From contig NZ_CP120984.1 of the NCBI RefSeq assembly GCF_030719215.1, positions 214,921 through 278,920 of the forward strand: a DNA stretch of 64,000 nucleotides, given 5' to 3'. The stretch's first letter is position 1. Each line of letters starts with the position of its first letter. The notes beneath the pieces were generated by a model. It did no database searches, was not told where the DNA came from, and saw nothing but the letters and a program-made list of their open reading frames with translations. This document shows positions 58,201 through 64,000 of this stretch, piece by piece. The position numbers were made by a program, and so were the translations under genes. Source of the DNA: Streptomyces sp. Alt3 (lineage in GTDB: Bacteria > Actinomycetota > Actinomycetes > Streptomycetales > Streptomycetaceae).

Positions 58201-60131
58201 CGCAGCGCCTGGAGGACCTGCCAGACGGTCTTGAAGCGATCGTTCTTTGCGAGGGCTTGTTCCGGGCTCATCCCGGCGGGGACGGCGACGGGCAGGATGA
58301 TGTAGCCGTAGTTCTTGCCCGGTGCGATGCGCATGACGCGTCCGACCGACTGGACGACGTCGACGACGGAGTTGCGGGGGTTGAGGAAGAGCACTGCGTC
58401 CAGGCTGGGGACGTCGACGCCTTCGGACAGGCAGCGGGCGTTGGACAGGATGCGGGCCTGGTTCTGGCCGGGGTCTTGCTTGAGCCAGTCCAGGAGCCGG
58501 TTGCGCCGAAGGATGTTGTAGGTGCCGTCGACGTGGTCGACCTCGCAGCGCAGGATCTCGTCGTCTGAGTCTTCGTAGGCGTCGACGACCTGGGTGAAGC
58601 GTTCGGTGAACTCCTGGGAGGCGGCGATGGAGCGGGAGAACGCGACGGCCCGCTTCATGGGGGCTTCGTCCTCGCCGAAGCCGGAGCCGTCGGCGAAGGT
58701 GCCGGTGCGCTTGGCCATCGCGTTCCAGCAACCGATGATCTTCGCGGCGTCGTCGATCCGCAGTTCGGAGTCTCCGCCGGCGAGGCCCTCCTGGAGGGTC
58801 TTGGCGACCACGTCTTCGTCCACGGTGAGGATGAGGACCTTGTAGTCGGTGAGCAAGCCTTGCTCGACAGCCTTGCCGAAGCCCAGGCGGTGGAACTCGG
58901 GACCGTACTGGACCTCGTTGTCCATCGAGGCGACGGCCGCCTCCGCGTTCTTGGCGTCCTGCTTGGTGTCGTCGCTGTACACACGCGGGGTCGCGGTCAT
59001 GTACAGGCGGTGGTCGGCGCCGATGAAGTTGTCATCGTGGACGCGGACGAACGAGGACTCGTTGTACCCGGACAGGGTGACCCCGGTGGTGCGGTGGGCC
59101 TCGTCGCACAGGATCAGGTCGAACCGCGGCAGGCCCTTCTTCTGGGCGGCCGAGACCGTCGCGATCGACTGGTACGTGGAGAAGACCACCGTCAGGCCCG
59201 GCGTGGCCTCGACACTGGCCATCTGCGCGACCAGCCGCTCCGGGTCCGTGGTCGCCGGCAGAGCCAGGTCATGGGTGGCCATGTCCTGGTCATCGCCATC
59301 CTTCGCCTTCTGCTTGCCGACCTTCGTGTCGGAGCAGACGGCGAAGGCGCGCAGCGAAACCTCGGCCTCGTAGGACCACTCGCGCAGCGACTGCGACAGC
59401 AAAGCGATGGAAGGAACCATGAACAGAACGGTGGTGTGGTCGCCCTGCCCGGAGGCGGCACGCTCCTGCTGCAGACGCTCCGCGATCTTCAGGCTGGTGA
59501 AGGTCTTGCCCGTGCCGCAGGCCATGATCAGCTTGCCGCGCTCGTGCTCGGCGAAGCCCGCGAAGACGTCCTCGACCGCAGCACTCTGATGCGAACGCAG
59601 CGCCTTCTTCGACCGCAGAGTCATCTCGACCTCGTGATCCACCCCGGCTGAGGGCAGGTGCCACTCCACCGGGCTGTCCGCGATGTCGGACAGCCCGACC
59701 CGGGTGACGAAAACCTGCTGGTCGGCGAGCGCAGCTTCCGCGTTGTCGCTCCACTTGTCGGTGGTGGAGATGATCATCCGCCGGGTGAACGCACCCTTGC
59801 CGGAGGCGGTGAAGAAGGAATCGATGTCCTCCTTGCGGATCGTGTGGTGCGGCTCGTAAAACTTGCACTGGATGGCGCAGAACCCGCCCGTCTCACGGTC
59901 CTGGGCCACCAGGTCGATGCCCGTGTCCCGCTTGTCGTGCTCCGCACCCGGCCAGTCGGACCACATCCACACGCGGCTGAACTGCTCGGTCCACTGCGGG
60001 TCGGTGCTCAGGTACCGGACCATGAGCTCCTCGAAGCGGGTGCCGCGGTCCCGGTTCACGGCGAAGCCGTCACGGATTGCCTTGAGTACGTCGTGCACGG
60101 TCGTCGTGGTACCAGTCAACGCGCTTCCCAC
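55227..60131 (-). CDS. type ISP restriction-modification enzyme (LlaGI-like), single chain
   Basis: A 1,634-residue protein from GTG 60131. Domains in order: Mrr-like nuclease (DTGIDLVAQDRETGGFCAIQ with Asp 73, and CKF with Lys 90); SF2 translocase with Walker A IMACGTGKTFTSLKIAER near 205, DEAH (ILCDEAHRTTG) near 340 and VVDVVQSVGRVMRI; gamma-class N6-adenine methyltransferase with IIDPFVGTGTFPVRLLQ near 910 and VVIGNPPYSAGQ near 1020; and a C-terminal target-recognition domain (NISWNRPDKTNIAKGRRYAF). Type ISP enzymes methylate one strand of their site and cut unmodified DNA after translocation and collision. All motifs are intact, so it should restrict phage DNA. No second gene is needed. 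Confidence 0.93.
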   Translation of the reverse strand: MGSALTGTTTTVHDVLKAIRDGFAVNRDRGTRFEELMVRYLSTDPQWTEQFSRVWMWSDWPGAEHDKRDTGIDLVAQDRETGGFCAIQCKFYEPHHTIRKEDIDSFFTASGKGAFTRRMIISTTDKWSDNAEAALADQQVFVTRVGLSDIADSPVEWHLPSAGVDHEVEMTLRSKKALRSHQSAAVEDVFAGFAEHERGKLIMACGTGKTFTSLKIAERLQQERAASGQGDHTTVLFMVPSIALLSQSLREWSYEAEVSLRAFAVCSDTKVGKQKAKDGDDQDMATHDLALPATTDPERLVAQMASVEATPGLTVVFSTYQSIATVSAAQKKGLPRFDLILCDEAHRTTGVTLSGYNESSFVRVHDDNFIGADHRLYMTATPRVYSDDTKQDAKNAEAAVASMDNEVQYGPEFHRLGFGKAVEQGLLTDYKVLILTVDEDVVAKTLQEGLAGGDSELRIDDAAKIIGCWNAMAKRTGTFADGSGFGEDEAPMKRAVAFSRSIAASQEFTERFTQVVDAYEDSDDEILRCEVDHVDGTYNILRRNRLLDWLKQDPGQNQARILSNARCLSEGVDVPSLDAVLFLNPRNSVVDVVQSVGRVMRIAPGKNYGYIILPVAVPAGMSPEQALAKNDRFKTVWQVLQALRAHDDRFNATVNQIELNKKKPDIIGIGHIGPGDETFGDKDGSSTADTAKDKEAQSAQHVQDALFSISDWRNAIYARIVDKVGERHYWETWAKNVAEIAERHVTRIKAALALPDKRAAFEEFVTELRATINPDVSSDMAIDMLAQHIITKPVFDALFKDYGFAQHNPVSKAMQGILDILDDQGLDAETKTLERFYDSVRMRAEGIDNHEGRQRVIVELYDKFFKTATKKAAEALGIVYTPVEVVDFILRATDQALTKHLGKSLSDEGVQIIDPFVGTGTFPVRLLQSGLIKPEDLLRKYTSELHANEIVLLAYYIAAINIEAAFHDLAGGDYQPFEGIVLTDTFQLAEGGAARLDGMDVFEGNSERAKKQKTQPITVVIGNPPYSAGQDSQNDDNKNLKYETLDRRIAQTYVAQSTATLKTSLYDSYIRAIRWASDRVQDEGVVAFVSNGGYIDGNTADGLRLSLVNEFDAIYCYNLRGNQRTAGELSRKEGGKIFGSGSRSTVAVLILVKGGTAADSGEGCQLYYRDIGDYLNLEDKLRIVSGQALDTVEWQQITPSPEGDWVNQRDERFTTFQAIGEKEKALRERSVFVLHSNGLMTGRDSWVYNFSRPKLTENVKSTIDFYNEQVRGFEAHCEETALASPSAVDIDRYIDNDPKNISWNRPDKTNIAKGRRYAFDGQRLFTSTYRPFTKQHLYFDSQLNDIVSQLPRLFPTPEHENLGFYVVGEGSAVPFSVIMLDRLPDRHVTGAGSGGKFFPRYAYRELSTGDDLFASTEGTSDGDAYERVDNITDTALAGYRKTYPDLAITKDDVFYYTYGLLHSPEYRERFAADLKKSLPRIPKVRDFHGFAEAGRKLADLHINYEQAEPYKGIVKTVTGDASATPPSELYRVAKMKIPKIKGQADRSTIVYNTRVKLTNIPEEAYRYQLGARSAIEWIIDRYQVKVDKASEIVNDPNDWSDDPRYIIDLLKRIVTVSLETMKIIDNLPELDILE

Positions 60132-60360
60132 CCCACTGCGGTCCCAGCGCGCCGCTCACGCACCGGAAGATCAATGCCGAAAATATGCGCAATTCTATGG
60201 GTCAAGGGCATGATCCAGAACCGGAACAGTACGTGACACCGGGGAGGACCGACGGTTGCTCCCAGGCCGGATGTGACCGGTCATATTGCTGTCGAGACAG
60301 AGGTCTTCGGCGTCCGGCAGTGTCCCCGCCCTACCCGGTGCTCGGCGCCCTGTCACACCT

Positions 60361-60409
60361 ACCCTTGGGTGACATCTTTGAGTTGCACTCTTGTGCTCAA
60401 CCCAAGGGT
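60361..60409. promoter_or_regulatory. inverted repeat upstream of the 60427 gene
   Basis: ACCCTTGGGT (60361-60370) and ACCCAAGGGT (60400-60409) are exact complements. Between them lies a smaller pair (GTTGCAC ... GTGCTCAAC). The centre is about 40 bases upstream of ATG 60427, a typical operator place. It may also fold in the leader RNA. There is no evidence for a specific regulator. Confidence 0.45.
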
Positions 60410-60426
60410 TGCGGCATTCTCGAGAC

Positions 60427-60741
60427 ATGACAGAGAAGAAGCCCCGCCTCATCCCCACCGGCACGTGCTGGTGCGGGTGCGAGAAGGAAGTCGGCCTCGG
60501 CAAGTTCTTCGCCCCGGGCCATGACAAGGTCGCCGAAGCCGCCCTCGTCGCCGTCAAGTACGGCTCCTCCGTGCCCGAGTTCCTCCACACCCACGGGTAC
60601 GGCCCCCACCACTCCGTCAGCCGCGCCGCCGTCGACGCCGGCGTCTGGGAAGAGTGCCACGAGTGCTCCACCAAGCCCGGCTACCGAGGGACACGGGAGA
60701 GCATCAAAAACCACAAGCGCAAGTACCACCAGGAGCAGTGA
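60427..60741 (+). CDS. small Cys-rich hypothetical protein divergent from the RM gene
   Basis: A 104-residue protein from ATG 60427 (MTEKKPRLIPTGTCWCGCEK). It has a C-x-C-x-C start, then EVGLGKFFAPGHDKVAEAAL with FAPGHD, PEFLHTHGYGPHHSVSRAAV and a second Cys pair (EECHECSTKPGYRG). Zinc binding is likely. The next gene follows after five bases. It occurs divergently from the type ISP gene, but a link to restriction is only positional. Confidence 0.65.
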   Translation: MTEKKPRLIPTGTCWCGCEKEVGLGKFFAPGHDKVAEAALVAVKYGSSVPEFLHTHGYGPHHSVSRAAVDAGVWEECHECSTKPGYRGTRESIKNHKRKYHQEQ

Positions 60742-60746
60742 AGACC

Positions 60747-60979
60747 ATGACCATTGCGCAGACCCTGGAAAAGCCCATCCGCGCCCTAGGAGGCACCTGG
60801 GACACCCAGCGCGCCGTCACGGCCCTCCGCGACGCCGGCCACGGCCACGGCGACCAGCGACAGCAGGAGAAGCGAGCCCGCAGCGCCCTCCGCGACCTCG
60901 CCACAGCCGGCGTCCTCAAAAAACCGAACTGGACAGCGCCACCTACCGGCTCACCATTCCTGCCACGGATAAGCACTGA
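60747..60979 (+). pseudogene. small helical protein frameshifted at an A6 run
   Basis: From ATG 60747 the frame reads MTIAQTLEKPIRALGGTWDT, QRAVTALRDAGHGHGDQRQQ and RSALRDLATAGVLKK, then shifts at the A6 run (60918-60923). With one more A it would continue TELDSATYRLTIPATDKH to TGA 60977-60979, a natural end. As written it runs on with atypical residues. The protein looks like a small winged-helix regulator. It is coupled in order with the 60427 gene. Decay or a missing A in the sequence are both possible. Confidence 0.6.
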
Positions 60980-61072
60980 TCCTGGTGCGCCCTCGGCTAC
61001 GCGCGGCGCAGCCGCACCTGCGCCCGGCGGCAGCATCAGCTACCTCGCAGAAGCGCCACCTCACCGCCCGAA

Positions 61073-62098
61073 TCACCGCCCTTGCCGCTTCAGCCTGATG
61101 AGCAGCTCCTTCATGCACGTCTCCAGGGCGTCAGCGGCAAGGCCTTTGTCGGTCAGCTGATATCGGTACGGCTCGTAGCGGTCCTCCCGACCGCCGAGCC
61201 CACCAGACTGCGGGAACAGAATCCCGAAGATGCCCTGCGTCGCCCTCGCGGCCGTTGCCTCTGCGATCGTTGGCATGCGGCGGAGGAGCCCGAACTCCAC
61301 GAGTGTCTGGCAGCTGTCCTCCCACGAGTCCCGAAGCAGATGGAAGTGCTCACGCTTCTTGGCGTACAGGTAGTTTCCGGACAGACGGTGCCTGGCCGGG
61401 AAATGGGCGCTCAGAAGGCGGAAGCTGAGCCAGGTGAAGATCTCCGATGGGTGGAGAACCTGCACCCACCCTTGGAGGAGGAAGTCGATCGGTATCTCGA
61501 TCATCTGCTTGTCCACTGGCGGGACGGTGTAGTAATCGGGGGTGAGCGCGGCGGCTCCCCGCCCCGTTTCGTTCATCAGCCTGAAGGCCTGGTGGTCCCG
61601 GTACTTGCCTCCTCTCTTGAGAGGGATCTCGACCAGTGCTTGCTCGCCCAGACCTTCCAGGGTGAGGAGCGCACCTTTGACCTGGCGGATCCGTTTCGTC
61701 TCCTGCGTGCGCTCAAGAGCCCGGGCGTACGTGTCTGTCGTACTGCTGTAAGCCACATCGACGGCGATGAAGGCGTTCCATCCGCGGCGCCCACGAAATG
61801 GGCGGTCACCCCCCGTCCACTGAGCGCCCGGGGCAAGACGACACTGTGCCTCGAAGAGCGCCAGCAGGTAGAACCGGAGAGCGACTCCGCGAGGGTTCAG
61901 CAGCTGCGCCGCAGGAGGCTCCTCGACTACGTCAGGCCTGCGGATCACGAAGCTGTGGCGTAGACGAACCGTCTTCGGCTCACTGCCCTCACGCCACACA
62001 TCGGCGAGTGTGCCGTTCACCGCTCGAAGCCGGCCGTTCTTCTCTAGCTCCCTGAGACGCCGTATCCGACGCTTCAAGGACTCCTCATCCCGGTCCAT
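61073..62098 (-). CDS. winged-helix-like protein, possible replication or regulatory protein
   Basis: A 341-residue protein from ATG 62098 (MDRDEESLKRRIRRLRELEK). The middle has SSTTDTYARALERTQETKRI and KGALLTLEGLGEQALVEIPL, like a winged helix. A second similar part lies at the end: LHPSEIFTWLSFRLLSAHFP, RLSGNYLYAKKREHFHLLRD and TLVEFGLLRRMPTIAEATAA. Two winged helices in a row are typical of plasmid Rep proteins and of some regulators. I do not recognise the family and give Rep only as an idea. A short inverted repeat lies just upstream. Confidence 0.55.
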   Translation of the reverse strand: MDRDEESLKRRIRRLRELEKNGRLRAVNGTLADVWREGSEPKTVRLRHSFVIRRPDVVEEPPAAQLLNPRGVALRFYLLALFEAQCRLAPGAQWTGGDRPFRGRRGWNAFIAVDVAYSSTTDTYARALERTQETKRIRQVKGALLTLEGLGEQALVEIPLKRGGKYRDHQAFRLMNETGRGAAALTPDYYTVPPVDKQMIEIPIDFLLQGWVQVLHPSEIFTWLSFRLLSAHFPARHRLSGNYLYAKKREHFHLLRDSWEDSCQTLVEFGLLRRMPTIAEATAARATQGIFGILFPQSGGLGGREDRYEPYRYQLTDKGLAADALETCMKELLIRLKRQGR

Positions 62099-62138
62099 AC
62101 GGCCCCCAAATTTTGGCGGATTGACCTCGACGGTTTAA

Positions 62139-62178
62139 CCCGCAATGAAGCACTTAGCGGAGCTCTACTTTGCGGGTC
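62139..62178. promoter_or_regulatory. short inverted repeat upstream of the winged-helix gene
   Basis: ACCCGCAA (62139-62146) and TTGCGGGT (62171-62178) are exact complements, 24 bases apart, and begin 41 bases upstream of ATG 62098. The surroundings are AT-rich (TTTAACC, TTAATG). This may be an operator or an origin-type iteron pair if the gene is a Rep; neither is shown. Confidence 0.4.
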
Positions 62179-62350
62179 AAAGCGTTAATGTACGCCCGTT
62201 GGCGGTCCCTGAAAGCCCTTCAGGATTGCAATCACAGGGGGGCAGGGTGCCCCGCTGGGCAGAACGCGGCAGCGTTCGTTCGCACCAACGCGAACGGCCC
62301 CGGTCGCACCCGGGGCCGCTTCTGCCAGACACTCGAAAGGTGCAACGAGC

Positions 62351-62566
62351 TTGACCACGCTACCTCCCTCTCCTGACGACACCAGTAGCCAGCCTCCGCT
62401 GATCAGCACTCACTCCGCCCTCGTGCTGATGATCGCAGTGATCATCGGTGTCACCATGGGGTTCCTGACCTTCTACAGCACAGGCCAGTCCTCGGCCGGC
62501 GTAATGGCCGGCCTGATGACCTTCGGAGCCAGCATCCCGGTTCTCCGCCGGGAGATTGGCCCCTGA
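62351..62566 (+). CDS. small two-helix membrane protein
   Basis: A 71-residue protein from TTG 62351 (MTTLPPSPDDTSSQPPLIST). Two hydrophobic helices (SALVLMIAVIIGVTMGFLTF and AGVMAGLMTFGASIPVL) end in RREIGP. The form is common in Streptomyces as a small holin-like orphan. A terminator follows at 62578. Unknown role. Confidence 0.6.
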   Translation: MTTLPPSPDDTSSQPPLISTHSALVLMIAVIIGVTMGFLTFYSTGQSSAGVMAGLMTFGASIPVLRREIGP

Positions 62567-62577
62567 CCATTCCGGTT

Positions 62578-62598
62578 GGCCCCTCCATCAGAGGGGCC
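62578..62598 (+). terminator. GC-rich hairpin after the small membrane gene
   Basis: GGCCCCTC (62578-62585) pairs with GAGGGGCC (62591-62598) around CATCA, 12 bases after the stop codon. A typical actinobacterial terminator without T tract. Confidence 0.7.
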
Positions 62599-62644
62599 AC
62601 CTCACTCCGCAACGGCCAGAACCGAGGCTGATGCCCCGAAGCCG

Positions 62645-62681
62645 ACCGCCTTGGCAGGGCAGCCTGTCCTGCCAAGGCGGT
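62645..62681. terminator. second perfect 14-bp hairpin
   Basis: ACCGCCTTGGCAGG (62645-62658) is complementary to CCTGCCAAGGCGGT (62668-62681) with a nine-base loop. It may back up the first terminator or end transcription of the minus-strand gene at 62917-63153. Confidence 0.65.
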
Positions 62682-62916
62682 CTGTGTGGCTTTGTGGCTC
62701 GATCCACCACCGGGCGAGGCGGACGAGAGCGGATCCGGTGGCTTCCTTGCCCATGGTGCGACGAACAGGTAGTGGGGTCGTGAGAGCAACGAACTTTTGA
62801 TCGTGCCCCTCATCCAGGCGGCTACCGCCCCTGACACGGCACAGGGCGACGGAGGGTGGCACCCACACCGGGTGCCACCCTGCGCCACGTCCAGACCCGC
62901 CGAAGCTCGCCGCAGG

Positions 62917-63153
62917 TTATTCATCGAGGCTCCCCGCGGATCCGCCCTGCAGCTGCACCCACCCAGTGACCGACGGTTGCGCGAGCACCGGCCGCTCCGG
63001 CGCCGGCATCAACGCCTTCAGCTTCAGCGCCCGCTGGAGATCCGCGATGGGCTCACCCGACGCCGCCAATTGCTGCTGCAGATGGCGGCGTCGCCTCGGC
63101 CTGGGCCAGGGCCGGGCCCGGCCTCTGCCGAGGCCAAAGCGTGCACGTGCCAT
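62917..63153 (-). CDS. small basic hypothetical protein
   Basis: About 78 residues from ATG 63153 (MARARFGLGRGRARPWPRPR). The N-terminal 25 residues are Arg/Pro-rich. A helix follows (HLQQQLAASGEPIADLQRAL) and a polar end. A longer frame to 63330 is possible but its codons look poor. No function recognised. Confidence 0.4.
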   Translation of the reverse strand: MARARFGLGRGRARPWPRPRRRRHLQQQLAASGEPIADLQRALKLKALMPAPERPVLAQPSVTGWVQLQGGSAGSLDE

Positions 63154-63711
63154 GCATGCTCCGGCTCGGCCCTCAGCGTCGCCGCGCTCTGCTTCTCGGC
63201 TGATCCGGGACTCCAGGGGCGGCGGGAGCCGTCTCGTCGGGAGGGGCGTGGAAGCGGAGGCCTGCGGCGAGCAGGTCGCTCCTTTCTGCTGTGCGAGGCC
63301 GCGATCTGAAATGCGGCTGGTCCATCTCATCTGCGCGATTAGCCCTCAGCTGATGGTCTGGCAGGCCCGCCTCAACTCGGTTGGTACTGATACGAGGTGA
63401 TTGATCGTCAACTGTGAATGTGATCTGTGACACAAAAAATTGTACGCCCGCATATCTAGCGCCGTGGAAGGGGTCGCGCTACCCTGCCCCCAACGCGCGC
63501 GTTGGGGGCAGGGTAAGCGCCACCCCTTCCCACGATGCTAAGTACCCTAATGTCCGATTTGTGAAATTTTGGGTTCTGGGCTTCTGTCGGCAGGCTTATA
63601 GCTGTGCCGAGGCATTCGCTCCGGTCGTCACCGCTCAAAAAACGCAACGCCGACCAGCCTCCAGAGTTACCAGGCCCAGGAGCTGATCGGCGCGCTGAAG
63701 GGAACCCGAAC
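63154..63711. other. intergenic, AT-richer region holding a large palindrome
   Basis: About 550 bases without a convincing gene. The left half is GC-rich with chance frames. From about 63400 the base composition falls and stops are frequent. The main structure is the palindrome at 63463-63534. Confidence 0.35.
63463..63534. repeat. large palindrome with a perfect 34-bp core
   Basis: ACCCTGCCCCCAACGCG (63481-63497) is the exact complement of 63498-63514. The arms continue outwards with small bulges: CGTGGAAGGGGTCGCGCT (63463-63480) against AAGCGCCACCCCTTCCCACG (63515-63534). The total reaches about 72 bases. Such structures serve as terminators, plasmid replication or transfer sites, or recombination sites. 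Flanking DNA is AT-richer (CACAAAAAATTGTACG before it). Confidence 0.75.
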
Positions 63712-63780
63712 ATGAAGCAGGTCCTCAACGTCTTCCAGTATGCCGCCGGGTCAACCGGAGAACTATTGCGCTGGCTCTAG
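63712..63780 (+). CDS. 22-residue small peptide (possible)
   Basis: ATG 63712 to TAG 63778-63780 reads MKQVLNVFQYAAGSTGELLR and WL, with AAGGGA eight bases before the ATG. The start overlaps the stop of a frame reading TSLQSYQAQELIGALKGTRT (ATGA), so coupling is possible. Both are very short. The remaining 220 bases to the window end show no clear gene; an alternative frame after 63750 has a hydrophobic stretch (IALALASAATAESAVIAAVV). Confidence 0.25.
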   Translation: MKQVLNVFQYAAGSTGELLRWL

Positions 63781-64000
63781 CGTCAGCTGCCACTGCAGAG
63801 AGCGCGGTGATCGCCGCCGTCGTGATCTGGGCACCGCCCGAGCGCGCAGCGCTCGTAGTCGCCCTGATCGGCCCACTCGCGGCAATAGTCGGCGATGTTG
63901 GCGGCCATGATGACATCAGCACACATCACTGGTCACACGTTTTGTTCACTGATCTGATCTGAATTCTAACATCTGGTTAGCATAAGCATGGTTCAACATA

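Noticed and set aside
57171..58568. 465-codon frame antisense to the restriction gene
   Set aside because: It lacks natural composition (very rich in Val, Gly, Asp) and overlaps intact helicase and methyltransferase motifs on the other strand.
61082..61963. 293-codon plus-strand frame over the winged-helix gene
   Set aside because: The minus-strand protein is clearly better in composition; the plus frame is a shadow.
63400..64000. A Streptomyces chromosome or plasmid telomere
   Set aside because: There is a palindrome, but not the series of tightly packed palindromes nor the known terminal sequence type, and the window end is an arbitrary cut.
1..64000. tRNA genes, rRNA genes and tRNA-type attachment sites
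   Set aside because: I saw no cloverleaf-like sequences, CCA ends or rRNA motifs. Without a search program a missed tRNA cannot be ruled out.

Overview
The window is high-G+C actinobacterial DNA, almost certainly Streptomyces. Most codons end in G or C, and several families seen here are typical of that genus (WhiB-like, DUF6083, DUF6221, DUF6247, many small orphan genes). No rRNA, tRNA, CRISPR array or core housekeeping operon is visible. The content is accessory: four complete or nearly complete insertion-sequence copies plus a nested one, a transposase remnant, a replicon-like primase/helicase operon, and many defence-type genes. It looks like a variable chromosomal island, a chromosome arm or a segment of a large plasmid. 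The sequence alone does not decide which.

Layout. 1-9.9 kb: a partial gene, a frameshifted small gene, a 1.2-kaa helical protein, a transposase remnant, a toxin-antitoxin-like pair, a membrane-anchored protein and small broken genes. 9.9-19 kb: a defence-type cluster. It holds an ApeA-like HEPN protein convergent with a three-gene ABC-three-component system (effector, middle component, DUF2326 ATPase), a membrane-tethered Mrr-type nuclease, and a STAND-like NTPase with eleven 35/36-residue repeats. 19-23.8 kb: small and degenerate genes, an orphan Imm1-type immunity gene and an IS5-family element. 23.8-34.8 kb: a coupled prim-pol / D5-helicase / small-protein operon, then zinc-finger, DUF6083, UvrD-nuclease and CoiA-like genes. 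35-37.2 kb: an AbiE-like type IV toxin-antitoxin pair behind a perfect 18-bp hairpin. 37.4-48.5 kb: an IS-rich zone. One gene is split by an IS3-family element that is itself split by an ISAzo13-family element. A second STAND NTPase with Sel1/TPR-like repeats follows, then a second IS3 copy and two IS5-type elements, one with a DUF6221 gene between its inverted repeats. 48.5-55 kb: small genes, a DUF6247/RelE-like pair, an ECF sigma factor and a WhiB-sigma factor fusion. 55.2-60.1 kb: a single-chain type ISP (LlaGI-like) restriction-modification enzyme. 60.4-64 kb: small genes, a winged-helix-like protein and a large palindrome.

How it works together. The likely theme is anti-phage and anti-plasmid conflict: restriction (type ISP, Mrr-like, CoiA-like), nucleotide-sensing NTPases (two STAND paralogues), ABC-3C with a nuclease-like effector, HEPN RNase candidates and toxin-antitoxin modules. 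These sit beside a replication module and transposons that could move or delete them. Roles are inferred from motifs and neighbourhood only.

Caution on sequence quality. Several small genes (near 1,020, 8,475, 9,511, 31,758 and 60,918) are each restored by changing one base, often in a homopolymer. This is either gene decay or assembly error, and should be settled before interpreting those genes.
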